Shown: positions 1-6,021 of the stretch, in pieces | How positions within the stretch are numbered: position 1 is the first letter of the stretch | Layout: every line of letters begins with the position of its first letter | Source of the DNA: Brevundimonas vancanneytii | GTDB lineage: Bacteria > Pseudomonadota > Alphaproteobacteria > Caulobacterales > Caulobacteraceae | NCBI GenBank assembly: GCA_945874855.1 | Contig: CAMCIP010000067.1 | Span: 1 to 10,647, forward strand | Direction of reading: 5' to 3' | Length of the DNA: 10,647 nt | The notes under the pieces: generated by a model | Told to the model about the DNA's origin: nothing | Databases searched by the model: none | What the model saw: the letters and a program-made list of their open reading frames with translations, nothing else | Program-made: the position numbers and the translations under genes

Positions 1-605
1 ACCGCCACGATGCCGGCGAAGATGATCAGCGAGATGCCGTTGCCGACGCCGCGCGCGGTGACCTGCTCGCCCAGCCACATGAGGAACATGGTGCCGCCGG
101 TCAGGACGGTGACCGTCGAGATGATGAAGAACAGCCCCGGCTCATCGACCAGGCCCTGCTGGGCGTTCAGGCCCACGGCGATACCGAAGGACTGCATCAG
201 CGCCAGCAGCACCGTCAGATAGCGGGTGTACTGGTTCAGCGTTTTGCGGCCGCTCTCGCCGCCTTCCTTGCGCAGCTTCTCCCACGGCGGATAGACCGCC
301 GCCATCAGCTGCACGATGATCGACGCCGAGATGTAGGGCATCACGTTCAACGCGAACACGGCCATCCGCTCGACCGCGCCGCCCGAGAACATGTTGAACA
401 TGTCCAGGATGCCGCGCTGCCCGTCGGGATCCTGGAAGAAGGCGAGGAAGGCCTCGGAGTTGATCCCCGGGATCGGCACGAAGGTGCCGATCCGGTAGAC
501 CAGGAGCGCCAGCAGGGTGAAAAGCAGGCGCTTGTGCAGGTCGGTCGCCTTGGCGAACGACCCGATGTTCATGTTTGCGGCAAGTTGTTCAGCGGCCGAA
601 GCCAT
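1..605 (-). CDS. secY: Preprotein translocase subunit SecY, N-terminal part (cut by window edge)
   Basis: SecY is the channel-forming subunit of the SecYEG translocon in the inner membrane; it moves unfolded proteins across the membrane or into it. The window holds the first 201 codons of a protein usually about 430-450 residues long, so the C-terminal half lies outside. Visible are a short cytoplasmic N-terminus, TM1 (about 26-44) with the conserved RIGTFVPIPGI, the plug/periplasmic stretch MFNMFSGGA (69-77), TM2 with MPYISASIIVQL (89-100), the cytoplasmic GESGRKTLNQYTRY (116-129), TM3 (about 128-146) and TM4 (about 157-178). The chosen ATG at 605 has GGGGA 7 nt upstream; Met12 is a possible alternative. 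It follows rplO after 78 nt, the usual last place in an spc operon. No frameshift is seen in the part present. Confidence 0.97.
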   Translation of the reverse strand, partial: MASAAEQLAANMNIGSFAKATDLHKRLLFTLLALLVYRIGTFVPIPGINSEAFLAFFQDPDGQRGILDMFNMFSGGAVERMAVFALNVMPYISASIIVQLMAAVYPPWEKLRKEGGESGRKTLNQYTRYLTVLLALMQSFGIAVGLNAQQGLVDEPGLFFIISTVTVLTGGTMFLMWLGEQVTARGVGNGISLIIFAGIVA

Positions 606-638
606 TACGCGTCCCCACGACTAGGTGGCCGTCAGATA

Positions 639-675
639 GGCGGTCTGCGGCCCGGTTGCGAGGGCCGCCACCGCC
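639..675 (-). promoter_or_regulatory. GC-rich two-part hairpin between rplO and secY
   Basis: Read on the minus strand, GGCGGT pairs with ACCGCC (outer 6 bp) and GCGGCCC pairs with GGGCCGC (inner 7 bp) around an 8-nt loop, with a 1-nt and a 2-nt bulge between the stems. It begins 8 nt after the rplO stop codon and ends 33 nt before the secY start. No T-run follows, so it is not a classical intrinsic terminator. It could be an RNA-processing or 3'-end-protecting element, or a partial attenuator that sets SecY below the ribosomal proteins; that role is inference. Confidence 0.5.
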
Positions 676-683
676 CTTTGTCG

Positions 684-1277
684 TCAGGCCTTGGCGGCGG
701 TGCGCCGGGCCCGGGCGGAAACCTTGTTGGCGTCGCCCTTCGGCGCCTTGGCCGGAGGGGCCTTGCCCTTGGCGGCATTGCGCTTCTCGACGCGCGCAGC
801 GGCCTTGGCTTCGGCGGCGATCCGCTCCTGCACGATGGTGCCGCCCGCGGCCTCGATGGCCTTGACCGCGCCGGCCGAGGCCGACCAGACGACAAGGTTG
901 AGCTTGGCCTTGATTTCACCGGTGCCCAGCACCCGCACGCCGTCCTTGACGCGACGGATCACGCCGGCGGCGACCAGGGCCTCGCCGCGGATCTCGGACT
1001 TGGCATCCAGCTTGCCACCGTCCACGGCGTCCTGGAGACGCCACAGATTGACCTCGGCCAGCTTCAGGGCACCCGGATTGTTGAAGCCGCGCTTGGGCAT
1101 GCGCATGTACAGCGGCATCTGGCCGCCTTCGAAGCCCAGCAGGCTTACGCCGGTGCGGGACTTCTGACCCTTGACGCCGCGGCCCGAGGTCTGGCCCTTG
1201 CCGGAGCCGGGGCCCCGGCCGACGCGCATGCGCTTCTTGTGAGCGCCCGCATTGTCGCGGATTTCGTTCAGTTTCAT
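684..1277 (-). CDS. rplO: 50S ribosomal protein L15
   Basis: L15 is a late-assembling protein of the large subunit that threads a long basic N-terminal arm into 23S rRNA. The N-terminus has the typical glycine/basic pattern (KRMRVGRGPGSGKGQTSGRG, about residues 15-34), followed by GFEGGQMPLYMRMPKRGF (48-65) and the C-terminal globular part (about 75-150). At 197 residues it is longer than the roughly 144-residue E. coli protein; the excess is an Ala/Lys/Arg-rich tail from about residue 151, probably disordered. The ATG at 1277 has AAAGGA 8 nt upstream, a good ribosome binding site that fits independent initiation after the unusually long 147-nt gap from rpmD. secY follows. Confidence 0.98.
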   Translation of the reverse strand: MKLNEIRDNAGAHKKRMRVGRGPGSGKGQTSGRGVKGQKSRTGVSLLGFEGGQMPLYMRMPKRGFNNPGALKLAEVNLWRLQDAVDGGKLDAKSEIRGEALVAAGVIRRVKDGVRVLGTGEIKAKLNLVVWSASAGAVKAIEAAGGTIVQERIAAEAKAAARVEKRNAAKGKAPPAKAPKGDANKVSARARRTAAKA

Positions 1278-1346
1278 GTGCCTGATCCTTTCGGGTGCTA
1301 GCGCCCGGGGACTTGGCCACGGACTCGGCTGTTTTTCGAAAGGTCT

Positions 1347-1410
1347 TAGGGCCTAGGGCCTGGGGCCTGGGCTTCGGTCGATCCCGACCTCCCCTAAGCC
1401 CCAGGCCCTA
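1347..1410. repeat. GGGCCTR heptamer array forming a long inverted repeat between rpmD and rplO
   Basis: On the plus strand three heptamers of the form GGGCCTA/GGGCCTG run in tandem from 1349. The opposite arm, TAAGCCCCAGGCCCTA at 1395-1410, is complementary to part of them, TAGGGCCTGGGGC at 1354-1366 pairing over about 13 bp. Between the arms GGTCG (1376-1380) and CGACC (1385-1389) form a tip hairpin. A further TAAGCCC lies at 1416-1422. No T-run follows on the sense strand, so it is not an obvious terminator. The low-complexity heptamer units resemble dispersed intergenic repeats rather than part of a ribosomal operon; whether copies exist elsewhere in the genome cannot be seen here. Confidence 0.7.
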
Positions 1411-1424
1411 CCCACTAAGCCCTC

Positions 1425-1619
1425 TTACTTCTCGACCACTTCCACCATGTGGGCGACCTTGGCGATCATGCCGCGGACGGAGGGCGTGTCCTCCAGGGTC
1501 GACTCGCGACCCATGCGGTTCAGGCCCAGGCCCGCCAGGGTGGCGCGCTGGTCCGACTTGCGACGGATCGGGCTGCCGGTCTGGCGGATGGTGACGGTGG
1601 CGGTGTCTTTCTTGGCCAT
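1425..1619 (-). CDS. rpmD: 50S ribosomal protein L30
   Basis: L30 is a small large-subunit protein that binds 23S rRNA. The 64-residue product has the family pattern: an N-terminal strand (TATVTIRQTGSPIRRKSDQR), then the LAGLGLNRMGRESTLEDTP turn region and a C-terminal helix and strand (VRGMIAKVAHMVEVVE). Bacterial L30 is usually about 58-64 residues, so it is complete. The ATG at 1619 lies 2 nt after the rpsE TGA with GGAG about 11 nt upstream, so translation is probably coupled to rpsE. It is followed by 147 nt of non-coding DNA before rplO, the longest gap inside the gene cluster. Confidence 0.97.
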   Translation of the reverse strand: MAKKDTATVTIRQTGSPIRRKSDQRATLAGLGLNRMGRESTLEDTPSVRGMIAKVAHMVEVVEK

Positions 1620-1621
1620 GA

Positions 1622-2227
1622 TCAGGACTCCACGGCTTCAGGCGACGAGGCGCCGTCGGAGCGACGACCCATCAGGTCGGCGACCTTCTTGCCGCGCTTG
1701 GCCGCGACCTGGCGGGGCGACGACTGGACCTTGAGGGCCTCGAAGGTGGCGCGGATCATGTTGTAGGGGTTCGACGAGCCGGTCGACTTGCCCACGACGT
1801 CCTGGACGCCGAGGGTTTCGAGCACGGCGCGCATCGGACCGCCCGCGATCACGCCGGTCCCCGGAGGGGCGGCGCGCATCATGATCTTGCCGGCGCCCCA
1901 ACGGCCGTTGCCGTCGTGGTGCAGGGTGCGGTTCTCGCGCAGGGGCACGCGGATCATCGTCTTCTTGGCTTCTTCGGTCGCCTTGCGGATGGCTTCCGGC
2001 ACTTCGCGCGCCTTGCCATGACCGAAGCCGACGCGGCCCTTGCCGTCGCCGACGACCATCAGGGCCGCGAACGAGAACCGGCGGCCGCCTTTGACCGTGG
2101 CCGCGACGCGGTTGATGTGGACCAGTTTCTCGACGATGTCCGAGTCCGGACCGTCGACGGGAGCGTTGCGGTTGTCGCGCCGGTTGCGGTCGTTGCCGCC
2201 GCCGCCACGTTGAGGTGCTTGCGCCAT
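1622..2227 (-). CDS. rpsE: 30S ribosomal protein S5
   Basis: S5 sits at the mRNA entry side of the small subunit and takes part in decoding accuracy and mRNA unwinding. The N-terminal double-stranded-RNA-binding-like domain with the S5 signature is at about 31-95 (KGGRRFSFAALMVVGDGKGRVGFG), followed by the C-terminal domain (about 105-170) with APPGTGVIAGGPMRAVLE and GSSNPYNMIRATFEAL. The 201-residue length exceeds the roughly 167 residues of E. coli S5 because of a Gly/Arg/Asn-rich N-terminal extension (about 1-27) and a short C-terminal tail. The start at 2227 is preceded by AAGGA, which overlaps the rplR stop codon (gap 11 nt). rpmD follows after 2 nt. Confidence 0.98.
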   Translation of the reverse strand: MAQAPQRGGGGNDRNRRDNRNAPVDGPDSDIVEKLVHINRVAATVKGGRRFSFAALMVVGDGKGRVGFGHGKAREVPEAIRKATEEAKKTMIRVPLRENRTLHHDGNGRWGAGKIMMRAAPPGTGVIAGGPMRAVLETLGVQDVVGKSTGSSNPYNMIRATFEALKVQSSPRQVAAKRGKKVADLMGRRSDGASSPEAVES

Positions 2228-2238
2228 CTGTGCGGTCC

Positions 2239-2595
2239 TTAGAAGTTCAGGCCGGCTTCACGCGCGGCATCCGCCAGCGCCTTCACCCGTCCGTGATAGA
2301 TGTAGCCGCCGCGGTCGAAGACCACGTCCTTTACGCCCTTCTCGAGAGCGCGCTCGGCCACCAGCTTGCCGATCATGGCAGCAGCGGCGGTGTCCGAGCC
2401 CTTGGAACCGCGACCGGCTTCCAGCGAGGAGGCGGCGGCGACGGTCACGCCCTGGGCGTCGTCGATGATCTGGGCCGAGATGTTCTTGTCCGAGCGGTGG
2501 ACCGACAGGCGCAGACGGCCGTTGGCCACGGCCTTCAGGCGGCGGCGGGTGCGCTCGGCGCGACGCTTGGCGTTTTGCTTGAGGGTGGTGGCCAT
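2239..2595 (-). CDS. rplR: 50S ribosomal protein L18
   Basis: L18 binds 5S rRNA and, with L5, anchors it in the central protuberance of the large subunit. The 118-residue product matches the family length. It shows the basic N-terminal arm (KRRAERTRRRLK), the core strand RLRLSVHRSDKNISAQIIDD, and the conserved C-terminal block VVFDRGGYIYHGRVKALADAAREAGLNF-type ending. The ATG at 2595 lies 3 nt after the rplF stop codon. No strong ribosome binding site is visible just upstream, so coupling to rplF is likely. rpsE begins 11 nt downstream. Confidence 0.98.
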   Translation of the reverse strand: MATTLKQNAKRRAERTRRRLKAVANGRLRLSVHRSDKNISAQIIDDAQGVTVAAASSLEAGRGSKGSDTAAAAMIGKLVAERALEKGVKDVVFDRGGYIYHGRVKALADAAREAGLNF

Positions 2596-2598
2596 GGC

Positions 2599-3132
2599 TT
2601 ACTTCTTCTTGCCTTCCTTGCGACGCACGGCCTCGCCGGCGTAGCGCACGCCCTTGCCCTTGTAGGGCTCGGGGGGACGCAACTTGCGGATCACGGCGGC
2701 GACCTGACCGACGGCCTGCTTGTCGGCGCCGGAGATCTTGATCTCGGTCTGCTTCGGCACGGCGAAGGTGATGCCGGCCGGAGGCGGAACGTCCACCTCA
2801 TGGCTGAAGCCGAGCTGCAGCGACAGGGCCTGGCCCTTCAAGGCCGCACGATAGCCGACGCCGACCAGCTCGAGGGTCTTCTCGAAGCCCGTGGTGACGC
2901 CGGTCACCATGTTGTCCAGCAGCGTGCGCGACAGGCCCCACATGGCGCGTGCGCGGGGCGTGTCCGCCTTCAGCGCCAGCGACAGGCCGCCGTCGTCCTG
3001 GGTCACGACGATCTCTTCCGCGACGGTCCAGGAGCTTTCGCCCTTGGGGCCCTTCACGGAGACCGTCTGGCCGTCGATCGTGACGGTCACGCCCTTGGGC
3101 ACGGCGATGATCTTCTTGCCGATACGGGACAT
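2599..3132 (-). CDS. rplF: 50S ribosomal protein L6
   Basis: L6 lies near the factor-binding region of the large subunit, close to the sarcin-ricin loop and the L7/L12 stalk base. The 177-residue product matches the family length exactly. It begins MSRIGKKIIAVPKGV, has the two repeated L6 folds (about 1-80 and 83-177), and carries the L6 signature PPEPYKGKGVRY at 153-164 with a lysine-rich C-terminus. The ATG at 3132 is separated from the rpsH stop codon by one base (TGACATG), which implies translational coupling; only a weak AGGG is seen upstream. rplR follows after 3 nt. Confidence 0.98.
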   Translation of the reverse strand: MSRIGKKIIAVPKGVTVTIDGQTVSVKGPKGESSWTVAEEIVVTQDDGGLSLALKADTPRARAMWGLSRTLLDNMVTGVTTGFEKTLELVGVGYRAALKGQALSLQLGFSHEVDVPPPAGITFAVPKQTEIKISGADKQAVGQVAAVIRKLRPPEPYKGKGVRYAGEAVRRKEGKKK

Positions 3133-3133
3133 G

Positions 3134-3532
3134 TCAGTAGACCCTGCAGAGGACTTCGCCGCCGACGTTCTGGTCGCGGGCGGCGGCGTCGGACATGACG
3201 CCCTTGGACGTCGACAGGATCGAGATGCCGAGACCGTTCTTGATCGGCTTCAGATCCGAGATGGCGGAGTAGACGCGACGGCCGGGCTTGGACACGCGGG
3301 CGATCTCGGCGATCACCGGCTGGCCGTCGAAATACTTCAGCTCGATCTCGAACTGGGGGAATTCGCCGGGGTTCTCGACCAGGCTGTAGCCGCGGATGTA
3401 GCCCTCGGCCTGCAGCACGTCGAGGACGCGCTGGCGCAGGCGGGAAGCCGGGGTGAGCACCTTGGAACGCTTGCGGGTCGCGGCGTTCTTGATGCGGGCG
3501 ATCATGTCGCTGAGGGGATCGTTGATCATCAT
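3134..3532 (-). CDS. rpsH: 30S ribosomal protein S8
   Basis: S8 is a primary binder of 16S rRNA (central domain, helix 21) needed early in 30S assembly. In E. coli it is also the translational repressor of the spc operon, acting at the rplE start; whether that holds here is unknown. The 132-residue protein has the N-terminal domain opening DPLSDMIARIKNA and the C-terminal S8 signature STSKGVMSDAAARDQNVGGEVL (from residue 107), in which the STSKG motif contacts RNA. Two ATGs are adjacent (3532 and 3529). The first is preferred because GGGGAG lies 9 nt upstream, overlapping the rpsN stop region. rplF starts one base after the stop. Confidence 0.98.
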   Translation of the reverse strand: MMINDPLSDMIARIKNAATRKRSKVLTPASRLRQRVLDVLQAEGYIRGYSLVENPGEFPQFEIELKYFDGQPVIAEIARVSKPGRRVYSAISDLKPIKNGLGISILSTSKGVMSDAAARDQNVGGEVLCRVY

Positions 3533-3547
3533 GACTGCATGCTCCCC

Positions 3548-3853
3548 TTACCAGCTCGACTTCGTCAGGCCAGGAATCTGGCCCTTGTTGCCCAGCTCGC
3601 GCAGAGCGATCCGGCTCATCTTCAGCTTGCGATAGTAGGCGCGCGGGCGACCCGTCACCTCGCACCGGTTACGGATGCGGGTCGGCGCCGAGTTGCGCGG
3701 CAGGGCCGCCAGCTTCAGGCGCGCGTCGAAACGCTCCTCAAGCGGCAGGGATTCATCGTTGGCGGTCGCCTTGAGGGCGGCCCGCTTCGCGGCATACTTC
3801 GCCACAAGCTTCTTGACGTGCTCGTTGCGGTTTACGGCGCTTTTCTTGGCCAT
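3548..3853 (-). CDS. rpsN: 30S ribosomal protein S14 (zinc-independent type)
   Basis: S14 binds the 3' major domain (head) of 16S rRNA late in 30S assembly. The product is 101 residues, the length of the long, zinc-free (C-minus) form. It opens MAKKSAVNRNEHVKKLVAKYAAKRA and ends with RNRCEVTGRPRAYYRKLKMSR, EIPGL-like QIPGLTKSSW. The paired CXXC zinc motifs of the short form are absent, and only one cysteine is seen in the core. The ATG at 3853 has AAGGA about 9 nt upstream and lies 19 nt after the rplE stop codon. rpsH begins 15 nt downstream of the stop. Confidence 0.98.
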   Translation of the reverse strand: MAKKSAVNRNEHVKKLVAKYAAKRAALKATANDESLPLEERFDARLKLAALPRNSAPTRIRNRCEVTGRPRAYYRKLKMSRIALRELGNKGQIPGLTKSSW

Positions 3854-3872
3854 GGTGCTCTTTCCTTCCCGA

Positions 3873-4430
3873 TCAGTTCACGAACGGGAATTTGAACTCG
3901 GTGAGGAGGGCCTTGGCCTCCGCATCGGTCTTGGCGGTGGTGCAGACGATGATGTCCATCCCCCACATCTGGTCGATCTGGTCGTAGTTGATCTCGGGGA
4001 ACACGATGTGTTCCTTCAGACCGGTGGCGTAGTTGCCGCGTCCGTCGAACGAGGTGCCCTTCAGGCCCCGGAAGTCCTTCACGCGCGGCAGGGCCACGGT
4101 GATGAAGCGGTCCAGGAACTCGTACATGCGGTCGCCGCGCAGGGTGACCTTGCCGCCGATGACCATGCCCTCGCGCAGCTTGAAGCCGGCGATGGAGTTG
4201 CGGGCCTTGGTCGGCACGGCCTTCTGGCCGGCGATCTGGCTCAGGTCCTTGAGGGCCGCAGTGGCCTTCTTGGAGTCAGCCACGGCTTCGCCGATGCCCA
4301 TGTTCAGGACGATCTTGTCCAGCTTGGGCACCTGCATCTCGTTGGTGTAGCCGAACTTTTCCTTCAGCGCGGCGCGGATCCGCGCCTGGTACTCGGACTT
4401 CAGCCGGGGGGTGTAGGCAGCATCGGACAT
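3873..4430 (-). CDS. rplE: 50S ribosomal protein L5
   Basis: L5 binds 5S rRNA in the central protuberance and contacts S13 and the P-site tRNA. The 185-residue product is close to the usual 179-185. It shows the early block VPKLDKIVLNMGIGEAVADSK (about 34-54), KARNSIAGFKLREGM (about 75-89), the KVTLRGDRMYEFLDR segment and the C-terminal FPEINYDQIDQMWGMDI with closing FPFVN. The ATG at 4430 overlaps the rplX stop by one base (TGATG) and is preferred over an in-frame TTG at 4433. The overlap suggests coupled translation with rplX. In E. coli the start of rplE is the S8 operator; I did not identify a matching RNA structure here. Confidence 0.98.
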   Translation of the reverse strand: MSDAAYTPRLKSEYQARIRAALKEKFGYTNEMQVPKLDKIVLNMGIGEAVADSKKATAALKDLSQIAGQKAVPTKARNSIAGFKLREGMVIGGKVTLRGDRMYEFLDRFITVALPRVKDFRGLKGTSFDGRGNYATGLKEHIVFPEINYDQIDQMWGMDIIVCTTAKTDAEAKALLTEFKFPFVN

Positions 4431-4738
4431 CAAATGACGTCTCCCGTCGTCTTGGCGAAGCGCACCTTCTTGCCGTCTTCCATGCGGAAGCCCACGCGGC
4501 TGGCCTTGCCGTTGGCGTCGGCGATCGCGACGTTCGACAGGTGCAGCGACGCCTCCTTGTTCTTGATGCCGCCCTGGGGGTCGGCCTGGGTCGGACGCGT
4601 GTGGCGCTGGACCATGTTGATGCCCTGAACCAGGACACGGTTCTCGGTCGGCAGGACCCGGGTCACCTTGCCGGTGCGGCCCTTGTCCTTGCCAGTCAGG
4701 ACGACGACGTTGTCGCCGGATTTGATCTTGGCGGCCAT
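4430..4738 (-). CDS. rplX: 50S ribosomal protein L24
   Basis: L24 is one of the two initiators of large-subunit assembly and sits near the peptide exit tunnel mouth. The 102-residue product matches the family length and begins with a KOW motif (KIKSGDNVVVLTGKDKGRTGKV, about 4-25), followed by INMVQRHTRPTQADPQGGI (about 40-58) and a C-terminal GFRMEDGKKVR segment. The ATG at 4738 is 2 nt after the rplN stop; GGAGG inside the last codons of rplN (4749-4753) gives a good ribosome binding site at 10 nt. The stop codon overlaps the rplE start by one base. Confidence 0.98.
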   Translation of the reverse strand: MAAKIKSGDNVVVLTGKDKGRTGKVTRVLPTENRVLVQGINMVQRHTRPTQADPQGGIKNKEASLHLSNVAIADANGKASRVGFRMEDGKKVRFAKTTGDVI

Positions 4739-4740
4739 GG

Positions 4741-5109
4741 TTACAGGACCTCCGGGGCCAGCGAGATGATCTTCATGTGGTTCTTGGCGCGCAGTTCACG
4801 GGGAACCGGGCCGAAGATCCGCGTGCCGACCGGCTCGTTCTGCTTGTTGACGATCACGGCGGCCGACTTGTCGAAGCGGATGACCGAACCGTCCTTGCGC
4901 ATGATGTCCTTGGCGGTGCGCACGACGATGGCGCGCACGACGTCGCCCTTCTTCACGCGACCGCGGGGGATGGCTTCCTTGACGGAGGCCACGATCGTGT
5001 CGCCCACCGAGGCGTAGCGGCGCTTGGAGCCGCCCAACACCTTGATGCACATGACCCGGCGAGCGCCCGAATTGTCGGCCACCTCCAGGTTAGTTTGCAT
5101 CTGGATCAT
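4741..5109 (-). CDS. rplN: 50S ribosomal protein L14
   Basis: L14 lies at the subunit interface, where it contacts 16S rRNA and forms bridges; it is also the docking site of the silencing factor RsfS in many bacteria. The 122-residue product is close to E. coli L14 through its length: MIQMQTNLEVADNSGARRVMCIKVLGG at the start, KEAIPRGRVKKGDVVRAIVVRT (about 44-65), DGSVIRFD and the C-terminal GTRIFGPVPRELR and MKIISLAPEVL. It is the first gene of the spc group, but lies only 18 nt after rpsQ. With no promoter in that gap, S10 and spc genes are probably one transcript. GAAGG about 10 nt upstream serves the ATG. Confidence 0.99.
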   Translation of the reverse strand: MIQMQTNLEVADNSGARRVMCIKVLGGSKRRYASVGDTIVASVKEAIPRGRVKKGDVVRAIVVRTAKDIMRKDGSVIRFDKSAAVIVNKQNEPVGTRIFGPVPRELRAKNHMKIISLAPEVL

Positions 5110-5127
5110 AGGATCAGAGCCTTCTGA

Positions 5128-5370
5128 TTACGAAGCCGAGGCCGGGGAGAGAACTTCCCAGGTCTTCAGCTTGGACTTCGGGGCGCACTCGACGATGCGG
5201 GCGACGTCGCCGACCTTGAGGGCATTGGCCTCGTCGTGGGCGTGATACTTCTTGGACCGGCGGACGGTCTTCTTCAGGACGGGGTGGAGCAGGGTGCGCT
5301 CCACCTTGACGATCACGGTCTTGTCGCCCTTGTCGGAGACGACCACGCCTTCGAGAATTCGTTTCGGCAT
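5128..5370 (-). CDS. rpsQ: 30S ribosomal protein S17
   Basis: S17 is a primary 16S rRNA binder of the 5' domain with an OB-fold. The 80-residue protein fits the family: MPKRILEGVVVSDKGDKTVIVKVERTLLHPVLKKTV, then RRSKKYHAHDEANALKVGDVARIVECAPKSKLKTW with the conserved YHAHDE and the ECxPxSKxKxW pattern. Eleven more in-frame codons lie upstream of the chosen ATG, but that stretch does not look like S17. Position 5370 is supported by AAGGA 8 nt upstream, overlapping the rpmC TAA (gap 10 nt). It is the last gene of the S10 group and leads into rplN after 18 nt. Confidence 0.98.
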   Translation of the reverse strand: MPKRILEGVVVSDKGDKTVIVKVERTLLHPVLKKTVRRSKKYHAHDEANALKVGDVARIVECAPKSKLKTWEVLSPASAS

Positions 5371-5380
5371 CTTCGTTTCC

Positions 5381-5578
5381 TTAAGCCGTCGCGCGCGTCG
5401 CACGCAGAAGCGTGGAGATGCGGGCGATGTCCTTGCGCACTTCCGAGACCCGGTGGGTCTTTTCCATCTGGCCGGTCGCGGCCTGGAAGCGCAGGTTGAA
5501 CTGTTCCTTCTTGAGCTTCAGCAGCTCGTCGGACAGCTGGTCGGGCGTCAGGGCCCGGAGGTCGGCGATCTTGGTCAT
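5381..5578 (-). CDS. rpmC: 50S ribosomal protein L29
   Basis: L29 sits beside L23 at the polypeptide exit site and helps dock the signal recognition particle and the translocon. The 65-residue product is a typical two-helix antiparallel protein: helix 1 around LRALTPDQLSDELLKLKKEQFNLRFQ with the family's KKE-FNLRFQ core, then helix 2 around THRVSEVRKDIARISTLL. The ATG at 5578 overlaps the rplP stop codon by four bases (ATGA), so its translation is coupled to rplP. rpsQ follows after 10 nt. Confidence 0.98.
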   Translation of the reverse strand: MTKIADLRALTPDQLSDELLKLKKEQFNLRFQAATGQMEKTHRVSEVRKDIARISTLLRATRATA

Positions 5579-6018
5579 GCGCCCACGTGCTCCACATGCG
5601 CCACGCCGGCGTCCAGGCGGGTGACCACCTTGGTGCGGACCGGCAGCTTGGCGGCACCCAGACGCAGGGCCTCGCGGGCCACATCGTCGGCGACGCCGTC
5701 GATCTCGAACAGGATACGGCCCGGGTGGCAGCGCGCCGCCCAGTGATCCACCGCGCCCTTGCCCTTGCCCATGCGGACTTCAGCCGGCTTGCCGGACACC
5801 GGCACGTCCGGGAAGACGCGGATCCAGACACGGCCCTGGCGCTTCATCTGACGCGTGATCGCGCGGCGGGCCGCCTCGATCTGACGCGCCGTGATGCGCT
5901 CGGGTTCCAGGGTCTTCAGGCCATAGGAGCCGAAGTTCAGCGAGAAGCCGCCCTTGGCCGCGCCGTGGATACGGCCCTTGAAGGCCTTGCGGAATTTGGT
6001 CTTCTTCGGTTGCAGCAT
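5575..6018 (-). CDS. rplP: 50S ribosomal protein L16
   Basis: L16 lies between the central protuberance and the peptidyl-transferase region and helps position A-site tRNA. The 147-residue product begins MLQPKKTKFRKAFKGR and shows ITARQIEAARRAITRQMKRQG (about 42-62), WIRVFPDVPVSGKPAEVRMGKGKGAVDHW (65-93) and PGRILFEIDGV. Arg82 aligns with E. coli L16 Arg81, the residue hydroxylated by the oxygenase YcfD/RoxA in that organism; whether it is modified here is not visible. Length is about 11 residues above E. coli, at the C-terminus. The start at 6018 has AGGG 7 nt upstream and lies 3 nt after rpsC; the stop overlaps rpmC as ATGA. Confidence 0.98.
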   Translation of the reverse strand: MLQPKKTKFRKAFKGRIHGAAKGGFSLNFGSYGLKTLEPERITARQIEAARRAITRQMKRQGRVWIRVFPDVPVSGKPAEVRMGKGKGAVDHWAARCHPGRILFEIDGVADDVAREALRLGAAKLPVRTKVVTRLDAGVAHVEHVGA

Positions 6019-6021
6019 GAC

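Noticed and set aside
1331..1335. TTTTT run on the plus strand as terminator of an antisense transcript
   Set aside because: Only a 3-bp stem precedes it, and no gene on the plus strand would need it.
1278..1424. Possible internal promoter for rplO-secY in the 147-nt gap
   Set aside because: GCTAGCAC near 1294-1301 resembles a -10 element, but no TTGACG-like -35 box lies at the right distance.
2215..3198. A 327-codon plus-strand open frame opposite rplR and rplF
   Set aside because: Antisense shadow of two essential conserved genes, with the same low-information composition as the other shadows.
4430..4433. TTG at 4433 as the rplE start
   Set aside because: The ATG at 4430 forms the usual TGATG overlap with rplX and agrees with L5 N-termini; TTG adds just one residue.
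3675..4628. A 317-codon plus-strand open frame opposite rpsN, rplE and rplX
   Set aside because: Antisense shadow caused by high GC; no motif, no convincing ribosome binding site.
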